Shown here one piece after another: positions 12,007 to 23,345 of a DNA stretch of 64,000 nt. The stretch is from NCBI GenBank assembly GCA_037176725.1, contig JAZBRS010000026.1, forward strand, positions 63,962,501 to 64,026,500, read 5' to 3'. Each line of letters opens with the position of its first letter. Position 1 is the stretch's first letter. The position numbers were made by a program, and so were the translations under genes. A model generated the notes under the pieces. That model saw only the letters and a list, made by a program, of their open reading frames with translations. It was not told the origin of the DNA and did no database searches. This DNA comes from Posidonia oceanica (lineage: Eukaryota; Streptophyta; Magnoliopsida; Alismatales; Posidoniaceae).

Positions 12007-14279
12007 TGTAACACCTTCGGTGTCACAAACTAGCATCAACTACCCATAACAAGTTTATCCACTAGATAACTTACTAATACTTACAGGAATATTAACTAAA
12101 TAAAGAAAATAACTGAATTAAAACTCAACAAAACCTATTTCTACCTAGAACCTATGGTGTGCAGCTACGTGGTTCCAGCTATTTGCACTAGACTGGACTG
12201 CAACTCCACAAAACTACACCTGAAAGAAAACCAACAAAAAACACATATGAGTGACATACATTGTCACCCAGCACATGCCTACCAAAAATCAGAAACACAA
12301 ATCGAAAACTGGAGCTACTAGCTGTCAGCTCCTAAAACCACACAGCAGCCCTGTTGGCAGTACCAAACCTGCAATCTAGAAAGGCAGCAAGTCTGCAAAA
12401 ATTCTATAGCAGAGAAACACACAATTCCTTTTTAAGAACATGCTTTTCAAAACCTTTTTTTTTCTTATCTTTCAAAACACATGCATTCATTAAAATCCAT
12501 TATGTACCCTTGGCATGGCTACCTTTTTGCCAAGCCAAGTCCAGAAAACCATAACACACGCACCTAGTGTCAAAACCTGTTGTGTTGTTGTGGCCACAAC
12601 TGACCGATCAGCCAACAAGCAGTCACCGAAGCGCACTGCACTGCCACGGATGAGCCACCCTATGTAGGAGTTCGTCCGTCCCGGGTTCTTACTCTAAGAA
12701 CCCTCTAAAGTCTACTCTTTGGGACAACCACAAGGTACGTCCTTTTTGACGTCCTCTACTCAGGCCACCTGGATCTCTAACCAGGGCCTCGCTACTCGGC
12801 AACCACGACTTCAAACTCGCACTGGCCCACCAGAGGTATTCAGTCCTCCCTGGTCCACCAGTGCTATCCAGCCTTTGTGGCTCTGACCAAAAACCACGGA
12901 AAACTTCGGAAATCAATCTTTCAAATCCTTTGCAATTTTATGCAATTTCCTTTACAAAGCCTTTCCAAATTTCCCAAAATCATTTCCATTAATTAACATG
13001 ACTTATGCTAATTAAAACCCAACCAGAAAACACCCTAAAAAGAACTCAGATCTGGTTTGGCAGACCGAAATTGGTCGGTTGACCAGACTAGGACCCAAAA
13101 GCACACTCAGGAGTAGGTTCGGCACACAGAATGAAATCGGTATGCCGAACCAGGCGAGTTAAGAACAACAAAGAGCTTAAATCCAAAAACCCAAGAAAAA
13201 CGCAAACTACCAACGTATCCAACCAAATCCAATGTGCCATACATCAAAATGAAGAACTCGAAGTAAGCTACCATTTGGGACAATAATCACAGAAAGCCAA
13301 CACTCGTAACTCAAGATACCGAAGATTAAACAAGAGAACCCAAAATGGCCCAACATAGCCATCAGTCTGAGATCCTCTGGAAAATCCACAAATAATTCTC
13401 AAATTTTAAGGAAACTACAATCATGCATCAAGATCCTTCCACACATCATTTTTGCATAAATATCAAACTTAAAAGAGAGAATTTAACGAGGTAGAACGTG
13501 TACCTCGTTGGAGTTTCGTCGTCTGAGGTATTTACGACAGCGTCTTCATGATAACCACGCCCCAACCATGATTCCACCACCTCGATGGTGCAACGGCGAT
13601 TGCGGCGAGCTTTTCCCCTCATCGGTGAGCTTTTCCCTCTCTCAGTTCCTCCTTTCCTCTCTCTCTCTCTCTCTCCTTTTCCTTTCTTCTCTCTCTCTTT
13701 TCTTTTCTCCTTCTTTCTCGATCCTTCTCCCATATTCTTCTCTTCTTTTCTCTATTCTTTCTTTCTCTCGTTTTTTTTCCTTGCACGCATGCATGCACCC
13801 CACGAAGTCTCTCCTCCCTTCTTATAATATGCCACGCCCGACACCTTTTTGTAAGACACAGGTACGTGGTTGTCGTGGCTCGTCACATGCACGCATATAA
13901 CAAGAGAATTCATGGGCTGTACTGTGACAATTTGGCGTTACACTCCTATCTTGACCCCACACATTCGCGGGTCGCAACACGTCAAGATTTTGGCACAATG
14001 CAGAGAACCAAGGAGAAACCACCAACACAACAGGAGGGATCAAACACAAATTCATCATGATTGCTTAATAAATGTATTTACAATTACAAGCAATCAAACT
14101 CCAATCCACTCAGAATACACTTACATGGGAATCAATTTCCCCAAATCAAAACATACAGTATTACGAATTCTGAACTAACGGGCCACACCTGCATTTCACT
14201 TTGGTAAGCTGTGCCACCAGTCCGCACTAACATTGGCGTCAAATATACTCGCTAGTTCAAGACGGGCCCGGATATTACA
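12007..14279 (-). mobile_element. Chromovirus-like gypsy 3' LTR
   Basis: On the minus strand the LTR starts TGTAATATCCGGGCCCG at 14279 and ends GACACCGAAGGTGTTACA at 12007 (2273 bp, TG…CA). It is preceded on the minus strand by a polypurine tract (TTTTAAGGGGGATAGGA, 14282-14298) and the end of a gypsy pol, which fixes it as a 3' LTR. A CT microsatellite lies at about 13640-13770. The last bases of the LTR form a small hairpin, ACACCTTCGGTGT on the plus strand. Confidence 0.8.
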
Positions 14280-14430
14280 TCCTATCCCCCTTAAAAGAAT
14301 TTCGTCCCTGAAATTCACCTTTAATGGAACAAATGGGGTTACCGCGGATAGATGTCCGCCTCTCGCTCCCAGGTAGCCTCCTCTGAGCCATGATGCGATC
14401 AGCTTACAGACACTCGGGCAAGTCATGCCA
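14280..14430 (-). pseudogene. Gypsy pol C-terminal tail
   Basis: The minus strand encodes SEEATWEREADIYPR, a stop, then PHLF. This is the typical end of the chromodomain/integrase tail of Tekay-type Ty3/gypsy pol. After a frameshift, the GGGACGAAATTC sequence usual just before the polypurine tract follows. Only about 50 codons remain. The rest of pol is missing because the sequence switches to the unrelated repeat at about 14430. Confidence 0.75.
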
Positions 14431-15394
14431 CGACATCTGCGGCGAACGACACATGTATGATGTGGGGTGGATCACCCGATCTGGTTTGAGGTCGAATGAT
14501 GTAGGGCCAAAGGAACGTCAAGTATAATCACATATGATTTTCACGTATATTCGAATATAATGTCGAAGAAGTGTACGTGATCATGTGTCAAATTTATAGA
14601 TTTGTATTATTAAATATAATGTCAAATAATACATTGTACAGTGTTTGCATACAAGGGCATTATGGAATACATAAATCATGTATTGTGCATATAGATGTGT
14701 ATTATTGAATATATTGTCAAATAATACATGATAGGATATTGCATATAATTAGAGGTAACATGAAAGAGATGAATCAAGCATTGTGTTATTGGCAATCTAT
14801 CACATACATGAAATTTGGAGACATGTACTACCCTATAGTGGGGTGATTTTGAAAGGAAAAGAGGAGATCTTATAGTGTCGAGAAGTATTCTACTCATTAC
14901 CTTCTCCTTAGACGCAAGTGGATGTAAGTACACGATCGAGCATGGTTGAATTCTTTGGATGATTTTCTCTCTCTCGTTGCCTTACGTCTATCATCTTTGT
15001 CTCTCAGGAGTGTATCTCTCTGTCTCTAGGTGTCAGTCGATGATCTTTGAATTTCTGTATTTCTCCGATCTCTATCTCTGGGGTTGAAGTATATCGTAGA
15101 TCCTTCTCAACAAAGGAGAGAGGCCCTTATTTATAGGAAGGTCGTGCATCCTAATTCAAATATGAATTTCTTTGAATTTTAAGTTCAAAATATCCAAGAG
15201 TAGTATATCTCGGCAAAATTTTCTACTTTTCAAAATACTTTCACCGTAATGTGCGACATTTATTAGTGGACTCTCTCATGTTCTTGGATCAATGCGTTAG
15301 CCTCTTTTATAGAGGTATGTCAATTGAGTCTAATTTTGATGGACTTTAATTCTTCATGGGCCTATATTGGGCCTGAAATTTCTTGGTGTCAACA
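14431..15394 (-). mobile_element. LTR-like segment, minus strand
   Basis: Read on the minus strand, an LTR-like start TGTTGACACCAAGAAATTTC lies at 15394. It is followed by a TATA box, CTATAAATAAGGG (about 15124-15136), and a leader rich in GAGAGA. The inner boundary and a target duplication could not be placed. The CCCATTAAGG after 15394 belongs to the hAT-like host copy. Class (gypsy or copia) is unknown. Confidence 0.5.
15127..15135 (-). promoter_or_regulatory. TATA box of minus-strand LTR
   Basis: TATAAATAA on the minus strand lies about 260 bp inside the LTR-like start and is followed by a purine-rich leader. This position is typical of an LTR promoter. Confidence 0.45.
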
Positions 15395-15847
15395 CCCATT
15401 AAGGCATTAACCCATTAAAATAAGATTTTCTTTTAATAATTTTAAAAATCTAAAGAGAATCAAAACCTATTTTCCTAATATTATTGATTTAGTGTTTGGT
15501 ATGTTTTATGTACGTTTTTTCCTCTATAAAAATATAAAGTTTTTGTATTTTGTAGAGATTATTAATTTTATCGGTTATTTATTTGTGTTTCATTAATTCT
15601 TACATTTTTAATATTTAGAACAAATTTATTTGGTTGATTCACACATATTTGACTCAACCCATTTGTCATTTTGTTGTATAGTGATTTGTTTGACCCATTA
15701 ATCCATCCATAACCTGTTACTCAAATGGGTTGGGTTGGGTTATAGGTTAAGGGTTGGAAAAACAGATCATCACCCAACCCATAACTCATTGACTCAAAAC
15801 GGGTTGGGTTATGAGTTGAATCCTAATCCGACCTATTGACACCCTTA

Positions 15848-16591
15848 GATATATATAAAACATATCAAACACCAAGTCAACAATATTAAGAAGATAGATT
15901 TCAAATTCCTTTAAAATTTGTAAAATTATACAGGTTAACAGATTAGGTGATATATCCAACTCATAACCCAATTCGTTAAGATTTTAAGTTAATAAGTTAT
16001 AAGTTAACAGGTTTGACGGATTTGATTTTTCAACTTATACTCTAAGCCCTTCTTTGGATACTGGATAAAGCCCAGAATAAACTTAGAATTGGAATTACAA
16101 TTCCATTTGGCAAGTCAAAAAGTGGAATAAAAGTGGAATAATAATACCCATTCCGTTTTCATTATTCCAGTTTTACAATTCCGCCGTAGGTGCGGAATAA
16201 GGTTATGCCACCGACCTATTCCTTGTTCCTTATTCCCCCATATACTCATACTCTTCCCATACGATCTTAGAATTGTGTCGAGCACCCGAAATGCCTGCTC
16301 CTTCACAAGCGGCTTGGTCAGTGTTGGACGGGTGCAAACCCTAGCCTGCACCTCCAGCACCGTCTAATTGGGCACCAAGATCCCAGCCAGCCTGTACGAC
16401 GAAGATAGCACCGGGTTCCTGGTCATGGACGGTGACTCCATCAGCTCCTCGACTGTTAGAGGGAAGTCCATGTCCGCCCTCACCACCAAGAGGATCAGAT
16501 GGTTCCGATTGATTGGGAGTGTGGAGATGCCATGCCAGGGGAGGCGGGGATGGAGAGGGTGGTTGGAGATGTCGATGACGATGGCAATAGG
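15848..16591. other. hAT-like arm and unassigned flank
   Basis: The first 190 bp continue the AACCCA/GGGTT hAT-like sequence. About 16047-16200 has GAATTGGAATTACAATTCC-type DNA common at plant MITE ends. About 16360-16590 is GC-richer and open on both strands, but I recognise no protein. This is the left flank of the large CACTA element. Confidence 0.35.
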
Positions 16592-17000
16592 CACTACTAG
16601 AAAATCTGATTTTTGCGAGGACGGGTTGCGAGGACAAGTCCTTGCCAATTTCCAACGAGGACAAATAGCAAGGAAATAGAGAGGACATTTCCTCGCAATA
16701 ATGTTGTGAGGATTTAGCGAGGAAATGGCCTTGCTATTTCCTCGCTAAATCTGAACTAAAATATCCAACCACGGGTCCTTTTCCCCCTTTCTTTCTTACT
16801 CTCACCCGCAACTCCTCCTTCACCTCTGCAGCGTCGGCTCCTCCTCCTCCTCCATAGCACCTCCTCCACCTCTGCCTCTTCTCGCCGATGTGCTCCTCCT
16901 CATCCTCCGTAGTGCCTCCTCCCTCCTCAGCCTCTTGGCCTCCACCGTGTGCCTCCTTCGCCTCTGCTCTCCGCTGTGCGCCTCCTCAGCCTTCTGCCCT
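16592..17000 (+). repeat. CACTA 5' subterminal region
   Basis: After the terminal repeat there are about ten GCGAGGA/TCCTCGC or GCAAGGA variants within 160 bp, then CT-rich and CTCCTC-rich leader DNA to about 17000. It is the inverted near-copy of 9166-9602. Subterminal arrays of this kind bind the TNP1-type protein in En/Spm. Confidence 0.75.
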
Positions 17001-19959
17001 TTGGGTGAGTAGCAGTGATTCAATCTAGTACATTGGGATTTTTTTCTTCATTTTGGACTAGGGAAGACGAGAAGATCTAGGAGATGAGAAAAAGTTAGAG
17101 TAAATTCATCTATAGGTGTTGATTAGGGTCTATGTCTCCGATGATTAGGGTTTTCGCTGGTGGGTTCTTCTCTGCTTCCGACGTTTAAGTTTGGTGCTGG
17201 CAGGTTCCAGTGATCTTCAGGAGGGTGGTTTCTTTCGATGCTCGTCTGCGGATCTGTTTTTTTTTGTATCTTCTTTAGCCTTTGCGATAATAGGGTTCTG
17301 GCAGTCTTGTTCTGGGTTTGTTCCGGCAATCATTGGGGAAGTTATTGTGTACATTCTCCTCGTCTGTGTGTGCTTATTCAGGCTCTCCTATTGATTTTCT
17401 TTTTCTGTCGGGGAGGATTGCTTCGTTTTCCTTCTCTTGTGGGTGTTTGTGCATCAGAGTTGCTGCTAGTCTCGCAATGTCATGGATGAGTCTTCCAGCA
17501 GTTGGTCCTTTGTAGAAGTTGAAAATTTTTTTATTCTCATATTAGTCCCTTTGTTTACTCATACAAGGAGTAGAGGTAAATAAAGAAGAGAAGAGAGTAG
17601 AAAGTAATCACCATATCATAGAATGAAAGATATTTGATTAAAGAAATTTTATGAAGAAAAACCATGACATGTTGACATTCCCTTCTAATTGCTAAAGCAC
17701 ATATCAACATACTGAACCTCACTGGACCCTATGAAGATTAGAGTAGAGTACATTGAAGCAGGATCAATATATGGTTGGGATACAAACTTTTTTTTTTTTT
17801 TGGAAAGATAGTATCAGACACATGACTTGGTCCTCTTGGACCCCTCCCAAACCTCACCAAAACTGCAGTCCAACAGTTCCTAATTTACTAGCTTTGCAAC
17901 ACATAGACATACAAAAAAGAAGAAGAAACAAAAGAAGGGGAAATCTAAGTATACCAGCTTTCAGTATTTGAATGATCAGCAACTGATAATCTTACAGAGA
18001 GAGGACAACTGCATTTGATGCTGCAATCAGAGCCACAAGTGCTCATTAACTCATGAATGTGAATCCACTTGTCCCTCCTGTACTCATTCACCATTGGGCT
18101 CTACAAACCCTGAAGGGATGGACATTGGTCTATGAAAACACTAGAAGAATGCATGAAAGAAATCAGAAGTTCAATTGAGGGTCTATAACCCAAGGAAGAA
18201 CTAGGGCACAAGTTCTTCTTTGCTCAATGAAAAGTTTGAAGTTTCCAGCAGTTGTAGGAAAATTATCTATATCAACAATTCCTATTCTTTGTAGATCTTT
18301 GTCAGTAATAGAATAGGCTTTTTCGGGTTTAATAAGCATATTCAGATCATATAACAAGATCCTCATATTGATTAGAAAATCATAAATATTCAATCTATTT
18401 CCACCCATTCTACGTTTATTTCTATGTTTCAATTTTTGGTTGTTTGCAAGTAACATTTGCAAATTATAAACCATTCTGGTTAGAATGCAAAGCTAAGTTA
18501 CTTTAACTGCTTGAATAACATACTTTACTCTTCAAATGCATGATATTATGTTTAAGCATGAACAATTAATGTAGTGTTGTGAACTAGTTTCCTTCTGTTA
18601 GTCGTCCACTTATTTTTAATGTCTACATTTCTTTTCTTTTCTTTTGAAAGGAATAAACTGAATTCACCTTTGATCAGAGTTACTAGTGAAATCCTAGAAA
18701 GTTTGCTACCTTTACATCATACTTTGCTTATGAATATGTGTACTTGCATATTATTCTTTCTAAATACTTTTGAATATGTGTACTTGCTTATTATTATTTT
18801 ACTTTGTAATAGATCAAAGAGTAGGATAATTAAAAAATAATTGCATAATACATCAAGACGCACTATGCACACACGCGCACTATAATAAATCGCATATCAG
18901 ATGCCAGGTATGCGTCTTTTGCACATCGGGTGTGTGTGTACACCACATGAAGGGATTTCATCACCTTTCGTGTGGTTTTTTGAGTGCTGTGGGGGGATTT
19001 CATCACCTCTCACATTGATGCACATTTTCCTTTTTTTTTGTGGATGTGTTTTCTTGCAGGTGCAGGTGGGGGTTGTTAGGGGTTAGGATTTAGAATTTAG
19101 GACTAGGATTTAGATATTAAAATGATACTTGAACTAATTAAAATACCTATCATCACGAGTGTGGTCGCTTACTCGTTGAGGTTGGCATTAATTCCTAAAA
19201 ATTACACAAAACTTATACAATCATCACAAATGCGACAATGAAGGTGATAATCAAAATTAAAGTACCCTAAAATGCTAATCATGCATCATTTGTTATTTTA
19301 GACTGATTTACACACATATATTTCTTTTACGTTGTTGTATTCGATTAAATGCTTGCAATCCTGATCATGCATCATAAATATTTACTATGTTTTTATTTAT
19401 GCGTGCATTCATCAATAGTATTGCATATCATTCCAAAAATACAGTAAAAGTCAAATACTAGGGGACATCACCTATTAAACAAGATGAGGTGGGGATTTCA
19501 TCACCCTTTCCTTTGCCCACAAACCATATAACTATCCAAATCATTAGGTGTCTTAAGACCAGTAATAAAATGAATGTAGACATCGGCCCTTAAGGACTCA
19601 CTAATCCTAAAAGTAGACAGCTCTTAGCTATCTAGTTTTAGGAATACTTTAGATATATAGATTAGTTTTGTTTTTAAACTAACAAACTAAATCTCATTAA
19701 TCAACTTCAACCATATTAAAAAAGGGTGTAGTTTCTCATCTCATCATGTTATAGGCATGGTGCTTCTCTTTTAGAAATTCACAGTTTCTCATATTATCTC
19801 ATCTTACAGGGTCCTTGAAGGATTGACAATAATTTTGTCACCTAGTGTTGATTCATGCGCTCTCCTCACTTAAATTAGCACCATGAGGTGAGGATCACCT
19901 CATATGGTATCATATGATACCATGATAAATTTGATGAACCACTACTTGTTAAATCCTAG
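17001..19959. other. CACTA interior, no clear gene
   Basis: No TNP2-type transposase domain is visible on either strand. A 103-codon open frame on the minus strand (18474-18163) encodes a basic then mixed protein with …ITDKDLQRIGIVDIDNF… that I do not recognise; it may be chance. GGGATTTCATCACC occurs three times (about 18952, 18999 and 19494). The rest is AT-rich. Confidence 0.4.
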
Positions 19960-20275
19960 GCACAGACAACATGTGAGATGATGTGGCTTTGATCTTTTCT
20001 GTCAGAGCTTGGTTTCCCTATGCAGACTCCTATGGTAATGCATTGTGACAATTAAGCTGCCATCTTCATAACCAATAATCCCACATTCCATGAGCGAACA
20101 AAGCATATTGAGGTGAATTGTCATTACGTTAGAAATATGGTAATGCGAGGCATTATTTCTACACCCTACACTCGTCTTTCGAGCAACTAGCCGATGTCTT
20201 CACAGAGGGATTGGGTGTTGAGATTTTTAGAACTCTGTGTATCAAACTAGACAAGATTGATATATATGCTTCAGC
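19960..20275 (+). pseudogene. Ty1/copia RNase H C-terminus
   Basis: The plus strand reads CEMMWL, stop, SFLSELGFPM, HCDN, stop, [20 protein letters not shown] and NCHYVRN. A frameshift then leads to the QLADVFTE…GVEIFRTLCIKLDKIDIYASA tail. This is the classic end of copia pol (RNase H). At least two in-frame stops and one frameshift make it dead. It is followed by a polypurine stretch (CTTGAGGGGAAG) and a short LTR. Confidence 0.85.
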
Positions 20276-20286
20276 TTGAGGGGAAG

Positions 20287-20457
20287 TGTTAAAGTTGCCT
20301 TCTTACACATGTATTAGAGTCCTAGTGTCATTAGTGGATAGATGGATTATTGGATATCCATTTATCCTATGGTATTCATAATCTACTATATATATGTAAT
20401 CCTCTCTGCATAATGAAAGAATTTAATTTTTTTTCGTTATTTTTCACAACTTTAACA
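20287..20457 (+). mobile_element. Short copia 3' LTR (171 bp)
   Basis: It starts TGTTAAAGTT immediately after the polypurine stretch and ends AACTTTAACA, a perfect 10-bp inverted repeat. A TATATATA promoter-like stretch lies near 20385. No 5' LTR or other pol part was found upstream, so the element is 5'-truncated. The following 20458-21132 shows nothing recognisable. Confidence 0.75.
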
Positions 20458-21132
20458 CTGCACAAAAACTCTGATAATGTCTTGGAACAAACTCAAAACT
20501 CAATTGACTGTAAATTTATGCCAAACACAACTGTTTGTCTAAAACATAGCAATCAAATGGATCTCCAATGACTCAAGACTATGACACACTTACCACACGG
20601 ATAGAAAAAGTGTATATCCACATTTGGAACAAGCAAATACAATATGCAACAAATAAATTATAAACACCAAAAAGAACAGACATGGATGATAAAAAGGATA
20701 AAAATATGAAATGTAAAAGGTATAACTAAGTTCTTTAGAGAAGATCACAAAAAATATATACATAACATGCAAAAAACAAGTGTGCACCTGCTATAGTTTC
20801 ACAAGTTTGTTTCGTATTGGGCTTCAATCAGGAAACAAGCCAGATATGGGAGGAAAAATAAACTGGAACATCGTAAAAAAAAGAAAGAGGGAAGAACATG
20901 GAAATGCATGTGAAATTTGGAATTTCAACATGAAACGTTAAGACAAGCTAAAATCAGCAATCAAGCACACCCAGAACTGCTCAGATTCACCAAATGACCC
21001 TATATCACATGGGAACACTTCATATAGCTGAGAAATAGACATCCTAAGATGCATTCAATCATGTAGTAAGTAAATGAGACGCATGCATGTTAGTTTTTCA
21101 AATACACATAATACTACAATCCGATATAAAAA

Positions 21133-22163
21133 AGCATTTGCTAATTTTACATTTATTGACTGTCTTTTTAAAAATTTTTGAATTTCAATTATGTTTATTA
21201 ATAATATTTTTATTTTCAAAAAATAAAAAAGTTAATTATTTGTTAAATTGGAAACCACATAACGATATAAGTTTCGTTTGCTTGGGTTTAGTTAGTTACT
21301 AAAACTACACATTTTCTAAAAACATCTCTTTTAACAAGAGCACACTCTATAGTGTAAATTTAGGGGTTTTTATTTTTTAAGAAAGAGTAGGATAATCACC
21401 CAATTTTATTAATAGAACATCCAATAGACATGATGTCCATACAAATATGCTAAACAAAAAAATAATAATAATAAAAGCTAGTTGCATAGTAGGTTCAGAG
21501 AACACAAAGAATCAACCCATAGTTGAGCCAAATGCCAACTACTCTCAGCCTTTTCCAATGCAGATGAAGAAATTGTGTGAATAAGTCATAACATTTTGAA
21601 CCTCTTCCAGCAATAATGATCAACTCACAGTTGTTTCTGAAACTCCAAAAAGCATTTGCTTACTTTACATTTATTGACTGACTTTTTAAAATTTTTGAAT
21701 TTCAATTATTTTTATTAATAATATTTTTATTTTCAAAAAATAAAAAAGTTAATTATTTGTTAAATTGGAAACCACATAACGATACAAGTTTCATTTGCTT
21801 GGGGTTAGTTAGTTACTAAACCAGCACATTTTCTAAAAACATCTCTTTTAACAAGAGCACACTATATAGTGTAAATTTAGGGGTTTTTATTTTTGAAGAA
21901 AAGAGTAGGATAATCACCCAATTTTATTAATAGAACATCCAATAGACAAGATGCCCATACAAAAACGCTAAACAAAAAAAAAAAAAAAAAGCTAGTTGCA
22001 TAGCAGGTCCAGAGAACACAAAGAATCAATCCACAATTGAGCCAAATGCCAACTACTCTCAGCCTTATCCATTGTAGATGAAGAAATTGTGTGAATAAGT
22101 CTTAACATCTTGAACATCTTCCAGCAATAATGATCAACTCAAAGTTGTTTCTGAAACTCCAAA
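21133..22163. repeat. 518-bp direct tandem duplication
   Basis: Copy 1 is 21133-21650 and copy 2 is 21651-22163. They start AGCATTTGCT and end TTTCTGAAACTCCAAAA, and differ by scattered substitutions and an A-run length change. No open frame is recognised. The reverse strand of each copy carries TTAATAAAATTGGGTGATTA, vaguely like a LINE 3' end, without a usable protein match. Confidence 0.85.
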
Positions 22164-22879
22164 AAGCCTCTGTCGAATAAAAAAATATCCTAAAGTTTAG
22201 TTCTGATAAAATTCCAAACTATGATGGCATTGTAGTAATCCTGAAATATCAAATCCATGCACGATGCCAAAGCTCGTGTGCATCGATCGACATTAGGGTC
22301 ACTATATGCGGCGGAATCCGAGGAAGGAAACTCGACTCGGAAACGCTGGTAAAAAGAGGAAAAAGAAATGATAAGAAAAATCAGAGTCGTCACCATATCC
22401 ATTAAGTTGGGAGACAAGGAAAACCGAAGGTAATGCATGAAAAGACATGCAAAACTGGAAGCAAAAGGATGCAAAGAGATGCGATGCAACACAATGCTAT
22501 GCTATGACTCGTGCCTAGGATGAAGGAATGGTCATTGCGGGCCAAGAGAAAGGGTAAGGACTCCTGTTACGCACGGGGAAGGTGTTAGGCACCTCCGATA
22601 CGTCTGAGAATCGGTTTTTCTTAGGCTATCTCGCTCGCAAATGTAGGGAAATGCTTGCCTAATGCCTAAATGCAATGAATGTCTGAAAAGCATGCTCTAA
22701 TGCGTGCTCTAAGTGCTGAAATGCGTGCAGAGAATTAAACGTGCAAGCTATGTGCTCAGCAACGCTGCTAGTATTCCGAACCAGGCGAACCCTGGTTCGT
22801 GAGAACTCCTAGGCAGTAAGCATCATCGCCCTAATGCAAATGCAGGCGATAAAGCAAAACAGTGGTAAACAATGCAATG

Positions 22880-23345
22880 CAAGCGACATACAAGGAGAAA
22901 ACGAAAGCGGGCGCGAAAAACGGTGCAATGTAGGAGAAAATGCATGTAGGCGCGCAAAACGATGCAAATGTAGGCGATAAGCAAAGAAAAGCAAAGCGGG
23001 CACACAAAACGATGCAGATGTAGGCGATAAGCAAAGAAAAGCAAAGCGGACACGTAAAACGATGCAGATGTAGGTGAAAAGCAAAGCAGACACGCAAAAC
23101 GATGTAGATGCAGGCAATAAGTAAAGAAAAGCAAAGCGGACACGTAAAACGATGCAGATGCAGGCGATAAGCAAAGAAAAGCAAAGCGGATACGCAAAAC
23201 GATACAAAATGCAAAAGAAAACAAGGCTGGCGTGCAAAACGATGCAAAAACGAAAGAAAACGGATGCATGCACACAAAACGATGTAGATGCTAAGGAAAA
23301 CAGATACAGGTGCGCAAAACGATGCAAGAATGCAAGCGATATGCA
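22880..23345 (-). repeat. LTR minisatellite (minus solo LTR)
   Basis: Units of about 55 bp alternate GCAAAACGATGCAGATGTAGG and GATAAGCAAAGAAAAGCAAAG-type blocks. It is homologous to the array at 860-1165 but with a longer unit. The plus-oriented LTR is inserted inside this array; the other side resumes at 29027 (CGCAAAACAATGCG). Confidence 0.7.

Larger units (their letters stand above)
10671..15847. mobile_element. hAT-like terminal pair with nested insertions
   Basis: The left end reads TAGGGCTGTCAATGAGTTGG. The right end, read inward on the minus strand, is TAAGGGTGTCAATAGGTCGG. These imperfect inverted ends, followed by repeated AACCCA/TGGGTTGGG blocks, resemble a common plant hAT-type non-autonomous family. 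No clear 8-bp target duplication is visible. The interior is mostly later retrotransposon DNA. A further block of the same type continues past 15848 to about 16040, so more than one copy may be joined here. Confidence 0.45.

Noticed and set aside
16360..16590. Possible host exon at the CACTA left flank
   Set aside because: Open on both strands with no recognisable domain, and it does not join with the right flank at 46964.
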